NCBI RefSeq assembly: GCF_017872555.1
Contig: NZ_JAEDOX010000011.1
Coordinates: forward strand, 30,728-94,727
DNA: 64,000 bases
Source of the DNA: Ruegeria sp. HKCCSA071
GTDB lineage: Bacteria > Pseudomonadota > Alphaproteobacteria > Rhodobacterales > Rhodobacteraceae
Direction of reading: 5' to 3'
The translations under genes and the position numbers were made by a program. Of the stretch, positions 9,340-19,062 are shown piece after piece. The notes under the pieces are model-generated. The model worked only from the letters and a program-made list of their open reading frames with translations. It was not told where the DNA came from and did not search any database. Each line of letters starts with the position of its first letter. Position 1 is the first letter of the stretch.

Positions 9340-10839
9340 ATGGGTGTTAGTCATTTGAAAAAAGATATTGTTCCCGTTGTAGTCATCGGTGGCGGCCCAG
9401 CCGGGCTGACAGCTGCCTATGAACTTCAGAAGCTGAGCGACACACATGTTCCCCGGGTCTTTGAGGCCTCGGACATGGTTGGTGGCATTTCACGAACTGA
9501 AACGCATAAAGGTTACCGCTTTGACATAGGCGGGCACCGGTTCTTCACCAAGGTGCGTGAGGTCGAGGACATGTGGCACGAGGTGATGGGTGATGATTTC
9601 ATCACTGTGCAGCGCTTGAGCCGCATCTTCTACCGTGGCAAGTTCTATGATTATCCGTTACGGATTTTCAACGCCCTTGGAAATATTGGCCCATACGAGA
9701 CTTATAAAATCATCGGTAGCTTCATTAAATGGAAGCTCCGCCCCAAGCCGCAGGAAGATACATTTGAAGAATGGGTGATCAACCGCTTTGGCGGTCGGCT
9801 CTATATGCACTTCTTCCGTAGCTACACGAGAAAGGTCTGGGGCATTCCACCGTCGCAAATCCGGGCCGACTGGGCGGCGCAAAGGATCAAGAACCTGTCT
9901 TTACCCAAGGCAGTTTGGAATGCAATTTCCGGCGCCAATGACACCGCTAGCTTGATTGAAGAATTCCAGTACCCTCGCTTGGGTCCTGGCATGATGTGGG
10001 AAAAGACACGCGATCTGATTCAGGAAAAAGGCGGCAGCGTCGAGACACGTTCGGAAGTGATAAAGGTGTATCGTGACGGCAACCACGTCACGTCGGTTGA
10101 TGTGCGAAACTGGAATGAAGACGGCGAGATAAGCATCGAACGGATCAAGGGTGCAGAGTTCATCAATTCAATGGCCGTGCGCGATCTGATCCACACGTTT
10201 GACCCGCCACCTCCGCTCCAGGTCGTTGAAGCCGCAGATCGTTTGAGATATCGCGATTTCCTGATCGTGACCCTGATCTTGGATCACGCCGATCCGTTCC
10301 CGGACAACTGGATTTACATCCACAGCCCCAAGGTGAAGGTCGGCCGCATTCAGAATTTCCGCGCCTGGTCCAAGGAAATGCTGCCCGACCAGAATACCGC
10401 GTCAATAGGGATGGAGTATTTCTGCCAGAAGGGTGACGGGCTGTGGTCTTCCTCGGACGAAGAACTCAGGAAACTTGCCAGCGAAGAGCTTGAGCAGCTT
10501 GGGCTGGCTAAAGCGAGTGATGTCATAGATTTTGCCGTGATCCGGCAACCCAAAGCCTACCCGGTTTATGACACTGAGTACAAAGAGGCTCTGGACACTG
10601 TCAGCGGTTGGCTGAAGACGCTGGAAAATTTCCAGACCGTGGGTCGCAATGGTCTGCATCGCTATAACAATCAGGATCATTCGATGCTGTCTGCTATATA
10701 TGCCGCCCGCAATATCATGGGCGAGAACTACGACGTCTGGGACGTGAATGTGGAACGCTCTTACCATGAAGAGTTTGAAGCCAACCCCAAGAAAACGGCT
10801 GCGCCAAAAAAAAACTTTCGTAAAAGCACGGCGCTCTGA
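9340..10839 (+). CDS. NAD(P)/FAD-dependent oxidoreductase, UDP-galactopyranose mutase-like
   Basis: The 499-residue flavoprotein carries the dinucleotide fold VVVIGGGPAGLTAAYEL near residue 13. It is followed by FEASDMVGGISRT and GYRFDIGGHRFFTK, features shared by protoporphyrinogen-oxidase-like and UDP-galactopyranose-mutase-like enzymes. The C-terminal region has NGLHRYNNQDHSM, a flavin-contacting type of motif. Such proteins are common in polysaccharide loci; sugar ring or keto-group chemistry is a reasonable guess, but the substrate is unknown. It ends 3 bp before the convergent asparagine synthase gene. The start lacks a strong ribosome site. Confidence 0.8.
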   Translation: MGVSHLKKDIVPVVVIGGGPAGLTAAYELQKLSDTHVPRVFEASDMVGGISRTETHKGYRFDIGGHRFFTKVREVEDMWHEVMGDDFITVQRLSRIFYRGKFYDYPLRIFNALGNIGPYETYKIIGSFIKWKLRPKPQEDTFEEWVINRFGGRLYMHFFRSYTRKVWGIPPSQIRADWAAQRIKNLSLPKAVWNAISGANDTASLIEEFQYPRLGPGMMWEKTRDLIQEKGGSVETRSEVIKVYRDGNHVTSVDVRNWNEDGEISIERIKGAEFINSMAVRDLIHTFDPPPPLQVVEAADRLRYRDFLIVTLILDHADPFPDNWIYIHSPKVKVGRIQNFRAWSKEMLPDQNTASIGMEYFCQKGDGLWSSSDEELRKLASEELEQLGLAKASDVIDFAVIRQPKAYPVYDTEYKEALDTVSGWLKTLENFQTVGRNGLHRYNNQDHSMLSAIYAARNIMGENYDVWDVNVERSYHEEFEANPKKTAAPKKNFRKSTAL

Positions 10840-10842
10840 TCC

Positions 10843-12759
10843 TTAGCCAGGGACCGCGGTGCTTGTGGGTTTGTTTCTGATTGACGGGTTGGGATGATAT
10901 GTGTCCGGCCAGATGGTGATGTGATCGCGTAATCTGGCGACTTCCCGGCCTTCGTCCTGATGGTTCAGTCCGCATCGTAGCCAAACTTCGGCCAGCAAAA
11001 GCCGCAACCGAAGGTCCGGGGCCGTTTCGGTGATTACGTCGTGCATTTGGGTCCGGGTCAGGCCGATCAGGTCCCGCAGATGGGCGCTCCTGAAGTATTC
11101 AGGACGAACTTCCAACCGCTGAAACACCGTCGTCTGTGTCGCGTTCTTGATACGGGGGCTCAGGTTGCGCGGGACATAACGATTGGCGACTTCTTCAACG
11201 ACCCATTTGTTGCGAGCAAACGGATGAGCGTTCCCGAAGGCAAAGAGCGAAAGCCGGAGTTTATGCCGGGTCGGAAGATTGACGGAAAACCGGGCCAATC
11301 GGGTATCCAAAAACGGAAGCCGCACTTCGATACCTGCGGCCATGCCCATCGTGTCATTGAGATGCAAAAGCTCTGACAGGGGATGGCGCATGCGATCCAG
11401 CGTCCATTGTCTGCCGTGATCCCTGGGGTTTTGTGGCGATGCGTTGTGATGGCAGGAGATCTCCTGCGGCTCCCTCTGTTTTGCATGGTCATGCACCAGC
11501 TTTTTTGCGCGCTTCGTAGTCAGGATGGACCCTATGCCCGACATTGCCTGCACCCGGCGCATCAGCCGTCTGTATCCATCGTTCAAACGCTTTCGCCCAA
11601 ACCGGGGATTTCCGAGGAACAATTCATCTGCGCCTGCACCAGAAATCAGACCTTTCATTCCAGAATCAGTTGCAAGCCGGGCCGCCATCATCAGTGGCGT
11701 GCAATTTGCAGGTTCTGAGGGGGGGCGTTCATAGTGCCGAATGACTCGGGGAAGCATGTCAATAAAATCGCACTCATCGACATCGGTAACGTGCAACTCC
11801 AGTTTAAGACTTCTGGCTAGGTTGCGAGCCGCATCAACTTCACTGCGTTCACCTTTCACATTGGCATGGAACAACGGCAGGTTTTGATGTTGTGCTGCTG
11901 CTATGGCAGCAATCAGTGACGAATCCACACCGCCTGAACAAAAAGCCCCAACAGGCGCTTCGGCGAACAAATGCGCGGCCAAGGATTTGTGCATCAGATC
12001 CGCAAACTCATCGACAATTTCGGGCGTGGGCAAGCCGTCAAGCCTGATCATTTCATCGGGGTCGAAGAAATCGTTCAATCGGAAGAAAGATGAAATCTTG
12101 ATCTTGTCCGATCCGTCAAACTGCAGGCAAGTCCCTGGGGCCAGGCTCTGGATGCCATTATAGAAGGTCTGACCCGGATCCGGTTCTCCGGAATTCATCA
12201 GATAAGCTGTTACCGAGTTGATGTCCGGCTGTACTGTCATCCACGGCTCGAAAGCTTTTATTTCCGACGCAAACAGAAAGGCGGGCCCTTCTTTGGTCGG
12301 GCCTTGCACCCAATAAAGCGGCTTCATTCCGAAGCGATCCCTTGCCAGCAGGACCTGCCGCGTGCTGCGGTCGACAAAGGCAAGTCCGAACATGCCTTCG
12401 AACCGGATCAGTGCGCTCGAACCCCATTGGATCAGACTGTGTAAAACAACTTCGGTATCGGAAGTTGTCCGGAAGGAAATCCCCAACGCTTCCAACTCAG
12501 ACCGCAAGGACCTGAAGTTGTAGACTTCACCAGTGTAGGCAAGGGTGTAACGGCCCGTTGGATCCTTGAAAGGCTGATCCGACCGTATATCGGTATCGAC
12601 AAGGGACAGGCGTCGGTGCGTCAACCCAAGACCGGGTTCTATCAGGATATGGCTGGCATCCGGGCCGCGATAACGTATGGAAAACGCGCTTTTGCGCAGC
12701 CGCAGATTGTCAGGGGTTTGTGCTGCATCCTCTGGGAAGATACCAAACAGGCCACACAT
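10843..12759 (-). CDS. asnB: Asparagine synthase (glutamine-hydrolysing)
   Basis: The 638-residue protein has the N-terminal glutamine amidotransferase domain with nucleophile Cys2 (MCGLFGIF) and the RYRGPD motif. The synthetase domain has the ATP-pyrophosphatase P-loop FCSGGVDSSLIAA. GGAG lies six bases before the ATG. Members of this family inside polysaccharide loci often amidate sugar carboxyl groups such as uronic acids rather than aspartate. The GDP-mannose dehydrogenase-like enzyme at 38,254 would supply a uronic acid here, so that role is plausible but inferred. A housekeeping asparagine synthase remains possible. Confidence 0.88.
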   Translation of the reverse strand: MCGLFGIFPEDAAQTPDNLRLRKSAFSIRYRGPDASHILIEPGLGLTHRRLSLVDTDIRSDQPFKDPTGRYTLAYTGEVYNFRSLRSELEALGISFRTTSDTEVVLHSLIQWGSSALIRFEGMFGLAFVDRSTRQVLLARDRFGMKPLYWVQGPTKEGPAFLFASEIKAFEPWMTVQPDINSVTAYLMNSGEPDPGQTFYNGIQSLAPGTCLQFDGSDKIKISSFFRLNDFFDPDEMIRLDGLPTPEIVDEFADLMHKSLAAHLFAEAPVGAFCSGGVDSSLIAAIAAAQHQNLPLFHANVKGERSEVDAARNLARSLKLELHVTDVDECDFIDMLPRVIRHYERPPSEPANCTPLMMAARLATDSGMKGLISGAGADELFLGNPRFGRKRLNDGYRRLMRRVQAMSGIGSILTTKRAKKLVHDHAKQREPQEISCHHNASPQNPRDHGRQWTLDRMRHPLSELLHLNDTMGMAAGIEVRLPFLDTRLARFSVNLPTRHKLRLSLFAFGNAHPFARNKWVVEEVANRYVPRNLSPRIKNATQTTVFQRLEVRPEYFRSAHLRDLIGLTRTQMHDVITETAPDLRLRLLLAEVWLRCGLNHQDEGREVARLRDHITIWPDTYHPNPSIRNKPTSTAVPG

Positions 12760-12929
12760 TCGGAACTCCGGTATTACAGTAGGTTAGCGAGGCAAAACCC
12801 ACCACATCAGATTCTGATCGCTTTCGACGGCGGGTCAGATGCACTATAGAAAGAGCGGAATGAATGGCACATGTCAGCCTTTGTCATGCCCTGTTCATGT
12901 TCGCTGCGCGTGTCAGCTATGAGGGTCTG

Positions 12930-13595
12930 ATGAAAATACTTGTTGCCGAAGACGACGATACGCTGCGCGATAATCTTGGTTGCCTGATGCGAGCGCGTGG
13001 CGATGTCGTAAGGCTGACTGATAACGGTAATGACGCGCTATTTCTGGGGGAGACCGAAGATTGGGACGTCATCGTTCTGGATCTGGGGTTGCCGGGACTG
13101 GACGGGCTTTCGGTTCTGCACGAATGGCGCAGTCGCAATATGGCGACCCCGGTTTTGATCCTGTCGGCACGTGACAGTTGGAATGATATCGTATCCGGGC
13201 TACGCAGCGGGGCTGACGACTATCTGGCAAAACCCTTTCACTCCGAAGAACTCATGGCACGGCTCGAAGCCTTGGTGCGGCGCGCAAGTGGACGCGGTGC
13301 GCCCTCGATTGAAGTCGGGGACCTGTCAGTTTTGCCCGATGAAAAGACAGCCTATTTCAAGGGTCGGACTATTCCTCTGACCGCGTTTGAATTTCGCGCT
13401 CTGGAGCATCTTGCCCGGCATGCGGGTTCGGTCGTCAGCCGGGCAGACCTGATTGAGCATATCTATGCCGAGGAGATAGACTTGAATTCAAACGTCATCG
13501 ACGTTTTGATCTCGCGCTTGCGCCGCAAGATGGCGGCCTCTTTGGTGGAAACCGTGCGCAGGCAAGGTTATCGGATTCCCACAGATGATCGGTGA
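12930..13595 (+). CDS. OmpR-family response regulator
   Basis: The 221-residue protein has a receiver domain with the acidic pair at EDD (residues 7-9), phospho-acceptor Asp51 (VLDLGLPG) and Lys101 (LAKPF). A C-terminal winged helix follows (VISRLRRKMAAS and the TVRRQGYR ending). The ATG at 12930 gives the standard MKILVAEDD opening; upstream in-frame codons are not supported. It overlaps the histidine kinase start by 11 bases, so the pair is translationally coupled. Its promoter lies in the 170 bp shared with divergent asnB. Targets are unknown; control of the EPS locus is inferred from position only. Confidence 0.92.
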   Translation: MKILVAEDDDTLRDNLGCLMRARGDVVRLTDNGNDALFLGETEDWDVIVLDLGLPGLDGLSVLHEWRSRNMATPVLILSARDSWNDIVSGLRSGADDYLAKPFHSEELMARLEALVRRASGRGAPSIEVGDLSVLPDEKTAYFKGRTIPLTAFEFRALEHLARHAGSVVSRADLIEHIYAEEIDLNSNVIDVLISRLRRKMAASLVETVRRQGYRIPTDDR

Positions 13596-14931
13596 CTGGG
13601 CCACGATTCCACGTCGCGTATCGATTGCGTCAATCGCGATATGTTGTGCCGTACTTGGACTTGGCGCGGCTATTTTCATTCAGCTCTATCGCGTTCAGGA
13701 AATCCGCGAACTGGAATTGCTTCTGGCCCAGGATTTGTTGATCGAATCCAGCCGGATCACTTTGAATGGGACCGACATAGAGCTGTCCGAAGGAGTCGGG
13801 CGCGGAATTTATGACCTGGCAGAAGTAAACTGGGTTTGGCAGCTTATCGAAGATCAGGAGGGGGGGGGCTCCAGGATTCTGTTTCAATCTCCGTCACTTG
13901 GCCCGGTCACCGCGAACAGCGCGGTCCTTGCCGTACCGCCCTCGGGCAAAGGTGATTTCATAAGCCCTAACGGAGGCTTTGTGCGCGGTATATCTGCCCC
14001 CTTTCCGGGAGCCGCGCCCGAAGAAGGGCTGAGCTTTCGGATTGCGGCGCCCATGCGACGTGTAAGCGAAGGAATTCGCAGCGCGACCCAGCTGGTTGCA
14101 CTGGTTTTCTTCGGTATCGCCCTGACGGTTTCGGTTTCAGTCTATTTTACAGTAAACCGGGGTCTCAGACCGCTCAAACGGCTCAGCGAATCTGTCAAAG
14201 CCATGCGCCAGCACGATACGATCATTGATGGGCAAAACTGGCCGCCAGACTTGATCCCAGTGGTTGATGAGTTGCGAGAGCTGCATCGTCGCAACAACAC
14301 AAATCTTGAAAAAACTCGTAGGAAGAATGCCGAATTGGCACATGGATTGAAAACGCCGCTGGCCGCTCTGATCCGCGTTGCCGAAGCGCTGGATGATGAC
14401 AGGCGCGATCAGATTATTGGCCTTGTCGATCGGATGACGCGGGTCATCAAGCGTAACCTCAGCCGCGCCCGGACCGAACGTCCTTATGGCAAATCTTCAG
14501 CCGTTCGCACCAGCGCCGAAGACGTAATGTATGCGCTTGGTGTTATTTTCAGAGACCGAATGCCCGAGGTGGAAATCACCATAGATGCCGGAATGATATT
14601 TTTCGGCGAGATGGCGGACATTCAGGAGATTTTTGGCAACCTGATGGAAAACGCGTGTTTCTGGGCTGAAAGCCACGTGCATATTTCAGCGATCGCAGAG
14701 AGCAAGGATATGATTACGCTTTGCATCGAAGACGATGGCCCGGGTATGGAGCAAAGTCGGCAGATGTCCGACGTGTCCACCGGTGAAGACAGGGGTGAAC
14801 GCGGGTTAGGCCTGTTGATTGTCCGGGATATAGCCGAGCTTTATGGAGGAATGGTCCATATCGGGACATCCGCTCTGGGTGGGGCGAAAGTGTCGGTCAT
14901 ACTGCCTGGATGGATCGAAACGCCGAAATAG
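13585..14931 (+). CDS. Sensor histidine kinase (PhoQ-type layout)
   Basis: The 448-residue kinase has two membrane helices (about residues 8-29 and 169-190) enclosing a periplasmic sensor of roughly 140 residues, followed by a HAMP-like linker. The H-box AHGLKTPLAAL contains His253. The N-box (NLMENACFWA), G1 (DDGPGM) and G2 (GERGLGL) form the ATPase. AxGLKTPL H-boxes are seen in PhoQ-like kinases that pair with OmpR-type regulators. It is co-transcribed with the upstream regulator. The signal sensed cannot be deduced. Confidence 0.92.
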   Translation: MIGDWATIPRRVSIASIAICCAVLGLGAAIFIQLYRVQEIRELELLLAQDLLIESSRITLNGTDIELSEGVGRGIYDLAEVNWVWQLIEDQEGGGSRILFQSPSLGPVTANSAVLAVPPSGKGDFISPNGGFVRGISAPFPGAAPEEGLSFRIAAPMRRVSEGIRSATQLVALVFFGIALTVSVSVYFTVNRGLRPLKRLSESVKAMRQHDTIIDGQNWPPDLIPVVDELRELHRRNNTNLEKTRRKNAELAHGLKTPLAALIRVAEALDDDRRDQIIGLVDRMTRVIKRNLSRARTERPYGKSSAVRTSAEDVMYALGVIFRDRMPEVEITIDAGMIFFGEMADIQEIFGNLMENACFWAESHVHISAIAESKDMITLCIEDDGPGMEQSRQMSDVSTGEDRGERGLGLLIVRDIAELYGGMVHIGTSALGGAKVSVILPGWIETPK

Positions 14932-15163
14932 ATACCTATACGGCTATTTGTTTCCCTGAAATCACCAATGTGGGTATGCTTGCAGTATTGATATCACATT
15001 GCGCATGCAATCCATCCGTTGGGCATAAAACACGCAACCAGATGAGAGTTACATGTTATCAGTAGATTGGTTGATTGAAGACATATGCTTTCAGCTGACA
15101 TCCAGTATGCCTTTCATTGGGTAATCGTCGACTGCTGTATTTGATGAGATTGTATAAGACGTG

Positions 15164-17128
15164 ATGGTATTGCGCCTTTTTATTTCACTCATTGTGTTGG
15201 CTGGCATTGTACTGGCCGGTCAGGGCGTCGCAGCAACACTTGCTGCTGATGCGGTGCGGCTGGATGAGGTACCGCCCTATTTCGCAGCCAGCGGCGTTCT
15301 GTTTTCCTATGTCTGGGTTCCTCTGGTCGCGCTGTCTGCTTCGGCGCTTTTTGTGGCACCGGGGTTGCTGCTGGCTTTGGGAATTGCTGCGCAGGGGGAC
15401 CGGTTTGAGCACTGGCTGCTCAAGGGGTTTACATTGTCCTTGTTCGGTGTGCCTGCGCTCGCTGCTGTGGTACAGGCCGTCAGCGGTGTTCCCATGGCCG
15501 GGACGGCCTTCATTCTGTTGCTTGTTTTGCTTTGCCTGCCCGGCATCGGCCTGATCGCAGCCCGACCCAACCCTAATATCTTGCGGGGCAGGGGTTGGGA
15601 TATAGCCGGCATGATTGCCTTGCCGCTGGCTGTTCTGCTCCTGCTGGCTCCGAAATTCTACTGGGAGTCGCTGAATGACGACGGGGCGCACAGCTTTCTG
15701 AACGCGATGTTGTTCATGACCCGTGGCCTGCCGTTCTGGCCACCGGATGCAGGGGGGGTCGGGGGATATCCGACCCCGAAAATGATGACGGAAACCTTCC
15801 TGCAAAGCGGGTTCATGCGGTTTTTCGGACCCTATGAAGTCTCTATCCGTCTTGCATATTTGCCAGGGGTTTCGATCCTTTTTGGGGTGATTTTGTCCTT
15901 TGTACGCGATCCCGAAGGACATACTGACTCACGAACCGTTTTCGGGCTTGGGGCAGCCCTGCTGCTGTTTTCGTTCGTGATGGCATTCAATCCATCCTAC
16001 AATCCGTATTTTGCCGACATTGCGCTGCCCATGGCGCGCGAGCCGATGATCCTGCTGGGGGTGCTGGGCTATATCCTGTTCTTCAGCGAACGCAGGTTCG
16101 TCGGGATGGCGTTTGTGTCAACACTGGCTTTGCTGACCGCACCGAATGGCACCCTTCTTATCGGGTTTTTTCTGATTTCCCACTTCCTTCTGACCCGACC
16201 ACTACCGTTCCGGCAGGTGATTGTCGGAGGGATGGTCGCCCTTGGGGTCCTGGTTCTGGCATCACTGTTTGAGATGATGCTGACATGGTGGGGGCTGATG
16301 GACGTGTCCGATGAGTTTGGGGCTGACAGTATTCTGCGCCGCCTGCGCTTCGTGACGATCTTCGACACCGGGCGGTTCCTGTTCTGGCTGCTACCTTGCG
16401 GGATTCTGCCCGGCCTGGCACTGCTGGCCTGGCCCTGGCAGGATAAGCTGTCCAGAACACTGACGCTGACGGTCATTGCCTATGTTCTGTTTTTCTATGT
16501 TCAGGCCTATCGGATCCTGCCCCATCATTTTGCACCCGCCGCAGTCATACCACTGATTGTCTTCTGGCGTTTGCGGCCGGTTCAGGTTGCTCCGGTCTCT
16601 GCACTGGCCTGTGCTCTGACAGGGCTTGCGGTCAGCGCCTGGATCAGCTGGCCGGAAACTCTGCGCCCGTTTACCCAGACCCGGGATCTTGGCTATCGTA
16701 TCTCTATCGAAACTGATGAGAGCCCGTTCCCTGACCTGAACGAGATACGTGTTGTTCCGGCACTGATTGCCGGGGCATTCCCGCCCATCTGGACACAGGC
16801 CGAGTTGGAAAAGCGCTATATGGCTGGCCAGTTGTCGGTCTATGTTCATGCCAGAATGCCTGCATCTGACACTACGACCGCAGATTATTTCATACGCGCG
16901 GCAACAGCAGCTCTGGTGGATGGAGAAACTGTAATTGGCGAAGCTTTGGAGGGTTGGGTTTTGGTGGCGCGCGATCAGACGGTTTACGAAAATGACCTCG
17001 GGAACACCGATGTTCCGGTCAGTATTGCACGTGCCTATCGCGTACCACTTGATACCATCTTCGGACAGGGCACGCGTGAGACACCCTACCCGGTTTGGGA
17101 CATCGCGAAAGTAGCGGGTCTAAGATAG
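15164..17128 (+). CDS. Large polytopic membrane protein, GT-C-like
   Basis: The 654-residue protein has about a dozen hydrophobic helices in its first 500 residues and a soluble C-terminal part of about 130 residues. The loop WESLNDDGAHSFLNAM, near residue 170, holds adjacent acidic residues after a membrane segment, reminiscent of the catalytic loop of GT-C glycosyltransferases. I do not recognise a named family. A GTG at 15161 directly precedes the ATG and either could be used; no strong ribosome site is visible. About 230 bp separate it from the kinase gene, so it probably has its own promoter. A role in lipid-linked sugar transfer is inferred from topology and context. Confidence 0.6.
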   Translation: MVLRLFISLIVLAGIVLAGQGVAATLAADAVRLDEVPPYFAASGVLFSYVWVPLVALSASALFVAPGLLLALGIAAQGDRFEHWLLKGFTLSLFGVPALAAVVQAVSGVPMAGTAFILLLVLLCLPGIGLIAARPNPNILRGRGWDIAGMIALPLAVLLLLAPKFYWESLNDDGAHSFLNAMLFMTRGLPFWPPDAGGVGGYPTPKMMTETFLQSGFMRFFGPYEVSIRLAYLPGVSILFGVILSFVRDPEGHTDSRTVFGLGAALLLFSFVMAFNPSYNPYFADIALPMAREPMILLGVLGYILFFSERRFVGMAFVSTLALLTAPNGTLLIGFFLISHFLLTRPLPFRQVIVGGMVALGVLVLASLFEMMLTWWGLMDVSDEFGADSILRRLRFVTIFDTGRFLFWLLPCGILPGLALLAWPWQDKLSRTLTLTVIAYVLFFYVQAYRILPHHFAPAAVIPLIVFWRLRPVQVAPVSALACALTGLAVSAWISWPETLRPFTQTRDLGYRISIETDESPFPDLNEIRVVPALIAGAFPPIWTQAELEKRYMAGQLSVYVHARMPASDTTTADYFIRAATAALVDGETVIGEALEGWVLVARDQTVYENDLGNTDVPVSIARAYRVPLDTIFGQGTRETPYPVWDIAKVAGLR

Positions 17129-17190
17129 CCACCGATTGAGAAATATAAGATTTGTCCCGAAGAAAAACGGGCAGTTAAATGGAGAACTCT

Positions 17191-18000
17191 ATGAAGCAAA
17201 ATCTTGCAAAACTGGTTGAATCATACCCGGTCCTCCAGAAGCCTGCCTATTTCGCCTATATCGGCGTGGTCAGCGCCCGGAATGTCAGCCGCCGGTTCGC
17301 CATGAACAATCTCGGCTACCTGCCCAAACGTGTGTCTGACAGGGGCCAGGACATGTGGGTGATCAACGAAGTCTATAATGGCAAGCGCAATGGTTTTTTT
17401 GTCGAGCTTGGTGCCGCCGATGGATTCTCAGACTCAAACACGTTCGCTCTGGAAAAACACTATGGCTGGACCGGACTTTTGATTGAACCCAACCCGGTCA
17501 ATTACCATCGGATTACAAACTGGCATCACCGCACGGCCACCCCGGTTCCGCTGGCGGTTGATCCCGAACCGGGAAAGCTGGAGTTCATGATTGACGGTCA
17601 GCGCAGCAGCCTGCTGGTGGATGAGGCCGACAATATGACCGAGCGACGCGCTTCGAAACTGGCCCGGTTCCGGGAAAAGGGCAAGGTTGTAACGGTTGAG
17701 GCCGTACCTCTGGATGAGGTGTTCGATCGCTATAACGCGCCCAAGGATATCGATTACTTCAGTCTGGATGTCGAAGGGTCGGAAACGCGGATTCTGCGCA
17801 ATTTCCCATTCGACAAATACCGTTTCCTGGCCATGACAATCGAACGCCCGACACCGGAGCTCAACGAGTTACTGTTCGCCAATGGCTATCATTTCGTGCG
17901 CAATTCGCTTTACGACACGTTCTATGTGCATGAAAGCAACCCGCGCTTCGATCAGGTTGAGAAATTACCGTTCGAACAACTCCCCGCGAAGCAGTTCTGA
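17191..18000 (+). CDS. FkbM-family methyltransferase
   Basis: The 269-residue protein has the FkbM-type SAM-binding motif FFVELGAADGFSDSNT near residue 69, followed by GWTGLLIEPNP, and a later acidic motif DYFSLDVEGSE. These enzymes O-methylate sugars or other small molecules. GGAG at 17181-17184 is six bases before the ATG at 17191, so this start is preferred over the in-frame ATG at 17179. It follows the GT-C-like gene by about 60 bp. It probably methylates a sugar of the polymer. Confidence 0.85.
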   Translation: MKQNLAKLVESYPVLQKPAYFAYIGVVSARNVSRRFAMNNLGYLPKRVSDRGQDMWVINEVYNGKRNGFFVELGAADGFSDSNTFALEKHYGWTGLLIEPNPVNYHRITNWHHRTATPVPLAVDPEPGKLEFMIDGQRSSLLVDEADNMTERRASKLARFREKGKVVTVEAVPLDEVFDRYNAPKDIDYFSLDVEGSETRILRNFPFDKYRFLAMTIERPTPELNELLFANGYHFVRNSLYDTFYVHESNPRFDQVEKLPFEQLPAKQF

Positions 18001-18021
18001 ACCTGCCTCTGGCACACACCC

Positions 18022-18053
18022 ATGTCGCGCGAACAGTCAGTTCCGCGTGACAT
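18022..18053. repeat. Imperfect inverted repeat between convergent genes
   Basis: ATGTCGCGCGAAC and GTTCCGCGTGACAT form an imperfect stem around a short loop, between the stop of the FkbM gene and the end of the convergent GT2 gene, overlapping the last codons of the latter. There is no T-run, so a terminator role is uncertain. Confidence 0.3.
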
Positions 18054-19062
18054 GGAGTTTATGTTTCTGCCCCAGCACGTGGTATTCGAACAGGCACCAG
18101 ACATAGATGGTGGCCGAGTAGACATAATAGACCTGATGATACAGCAGGCATTTGAATGCGAACCACGGTCCGCCATGCCCGGACATGGCGCGCACCAGAT
18201 CGAAATTGGCGACAAAGGCGACTGCAAGCAGCAATAAGGGCAGGGGCCATGCCCCCGGCCAGAATGGCAGGACCAGAAGCGACAGCAGCAACAACCCCGC
18301 AATTGCAGCCCGTGCCCGCTCGGCCATCGAGGTGTTCAGGTCATCCGTCAGCCCCTCGCGCGAGATCATCAGCCGGGCCCAGGGCAGGGCGCGACAGAAA
18401 ATATCCGTGCTCAGGCTGTTGCGGATGGTCCAGACTTTCAGGTGTTTACCCTGCAGCTGTGGCTCGACAAGGATACGGCGACCGGTCCCCGCGATCCGAT
18501 AGCCCAGTTCGATATCCTCGATCGACGGAACCTCGTAGGTTTTCACATCAAAGCCGCCGACCTCAAGAAACACATCGCGTCGGATGGCGCCACACCCGGC
18601 CCAGAAGGTGCGCGCCTCGCGCCGGGCGCGCTGATGGTGATAGCGATGCAGAAGGTTCTTGTAGCGCGAGAACCACGATTGCCCATCCGGCGCGTCGTCA
18701 TACGATCCGAACACGGCGCCAACATTATCCTCGGACATGGCACGGCGGATATGCTCCGGGCCATCGGGCCACGCGATGACGTCGGAATCGACGAACCACA
18801 GGATGTCACCGGTGGCGTGTTCGGCGGCCAGGTTGCGCGCAGCCCCCGGCCCGCCATTGACCGGCGTGGTCAGAACCGTGGCCCCCATTTCGCGGGCAAG
18901 GGCCGCAGTGCCGTCCGGAGACTGGTCATCGACAACCAAAACCTGTTGCACCTGGTCGGTGTTCAGCATTTCAATCAGGGGTGTCAGGACACGGGGTAGC
19001 AGATGCTCGGCCTTGTAGGCGGGCATGACGACGCTGATGGAAAGGGTTTTATCTGAAGTCAC
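18037..19062 (-). CDS. Glycosyltransferase family 2
   Basis: The 341-residue GT-A enzyme opens with ISVVMPAYKAEHLL, and has VDDQSPDGTA and VDSDVIAWPD (acidic metal-binding motif). A C-terminal hydrophobic region (LLLLSLLVLPFWPG and beyond) suggests membrane attachment. A GTG at 19062 overlaps the stop of the upstream membrane protein (GTGA) and is preceded by GGAG. Longer in-frame extensions upstream merely read the other gene out of frame. It forms a two-gene unit with that membrane protein. Donor and acceptor sugars are unknown. Confidence 0.87.
   Translation of the reverse strand: MTSDKTLSISVVMPAYKAEHLLPRVLTPLIEMLNTDQVQQVLVVDDQSPDGTAALAREMGATVLTTPVNGGPGAARNLAAEHATGDILWFVDSDVIAWPDGPEHIRRAMSEDNVGAVFGSYDDAPDGQSWFSRYKNLLHRYHHQRARREARTFWAGCGAIRRDVFLEVGGFDVKTYEVPSIEDIELGYRIAGTGRRILVEPQLQGKHLKVWTIRNSLSTDIFCRALPWARLMISREGLTDDLNTSMAERARAAIAGLLLLSLLVLPFWPGAWPLPLLLLAVAFVANFDLVRAMSGHGGPWFAFKCLLYHQVYYVYSATIYVWCLFEYHVLGQKHKLHVTRN

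Noticed and set aside
18156..18999. Plus-strand open frames of 185-207 codons across the GT2 gene
   Set aside because: They are antisense to a well-supported glycosyltransferase and show no family motif.
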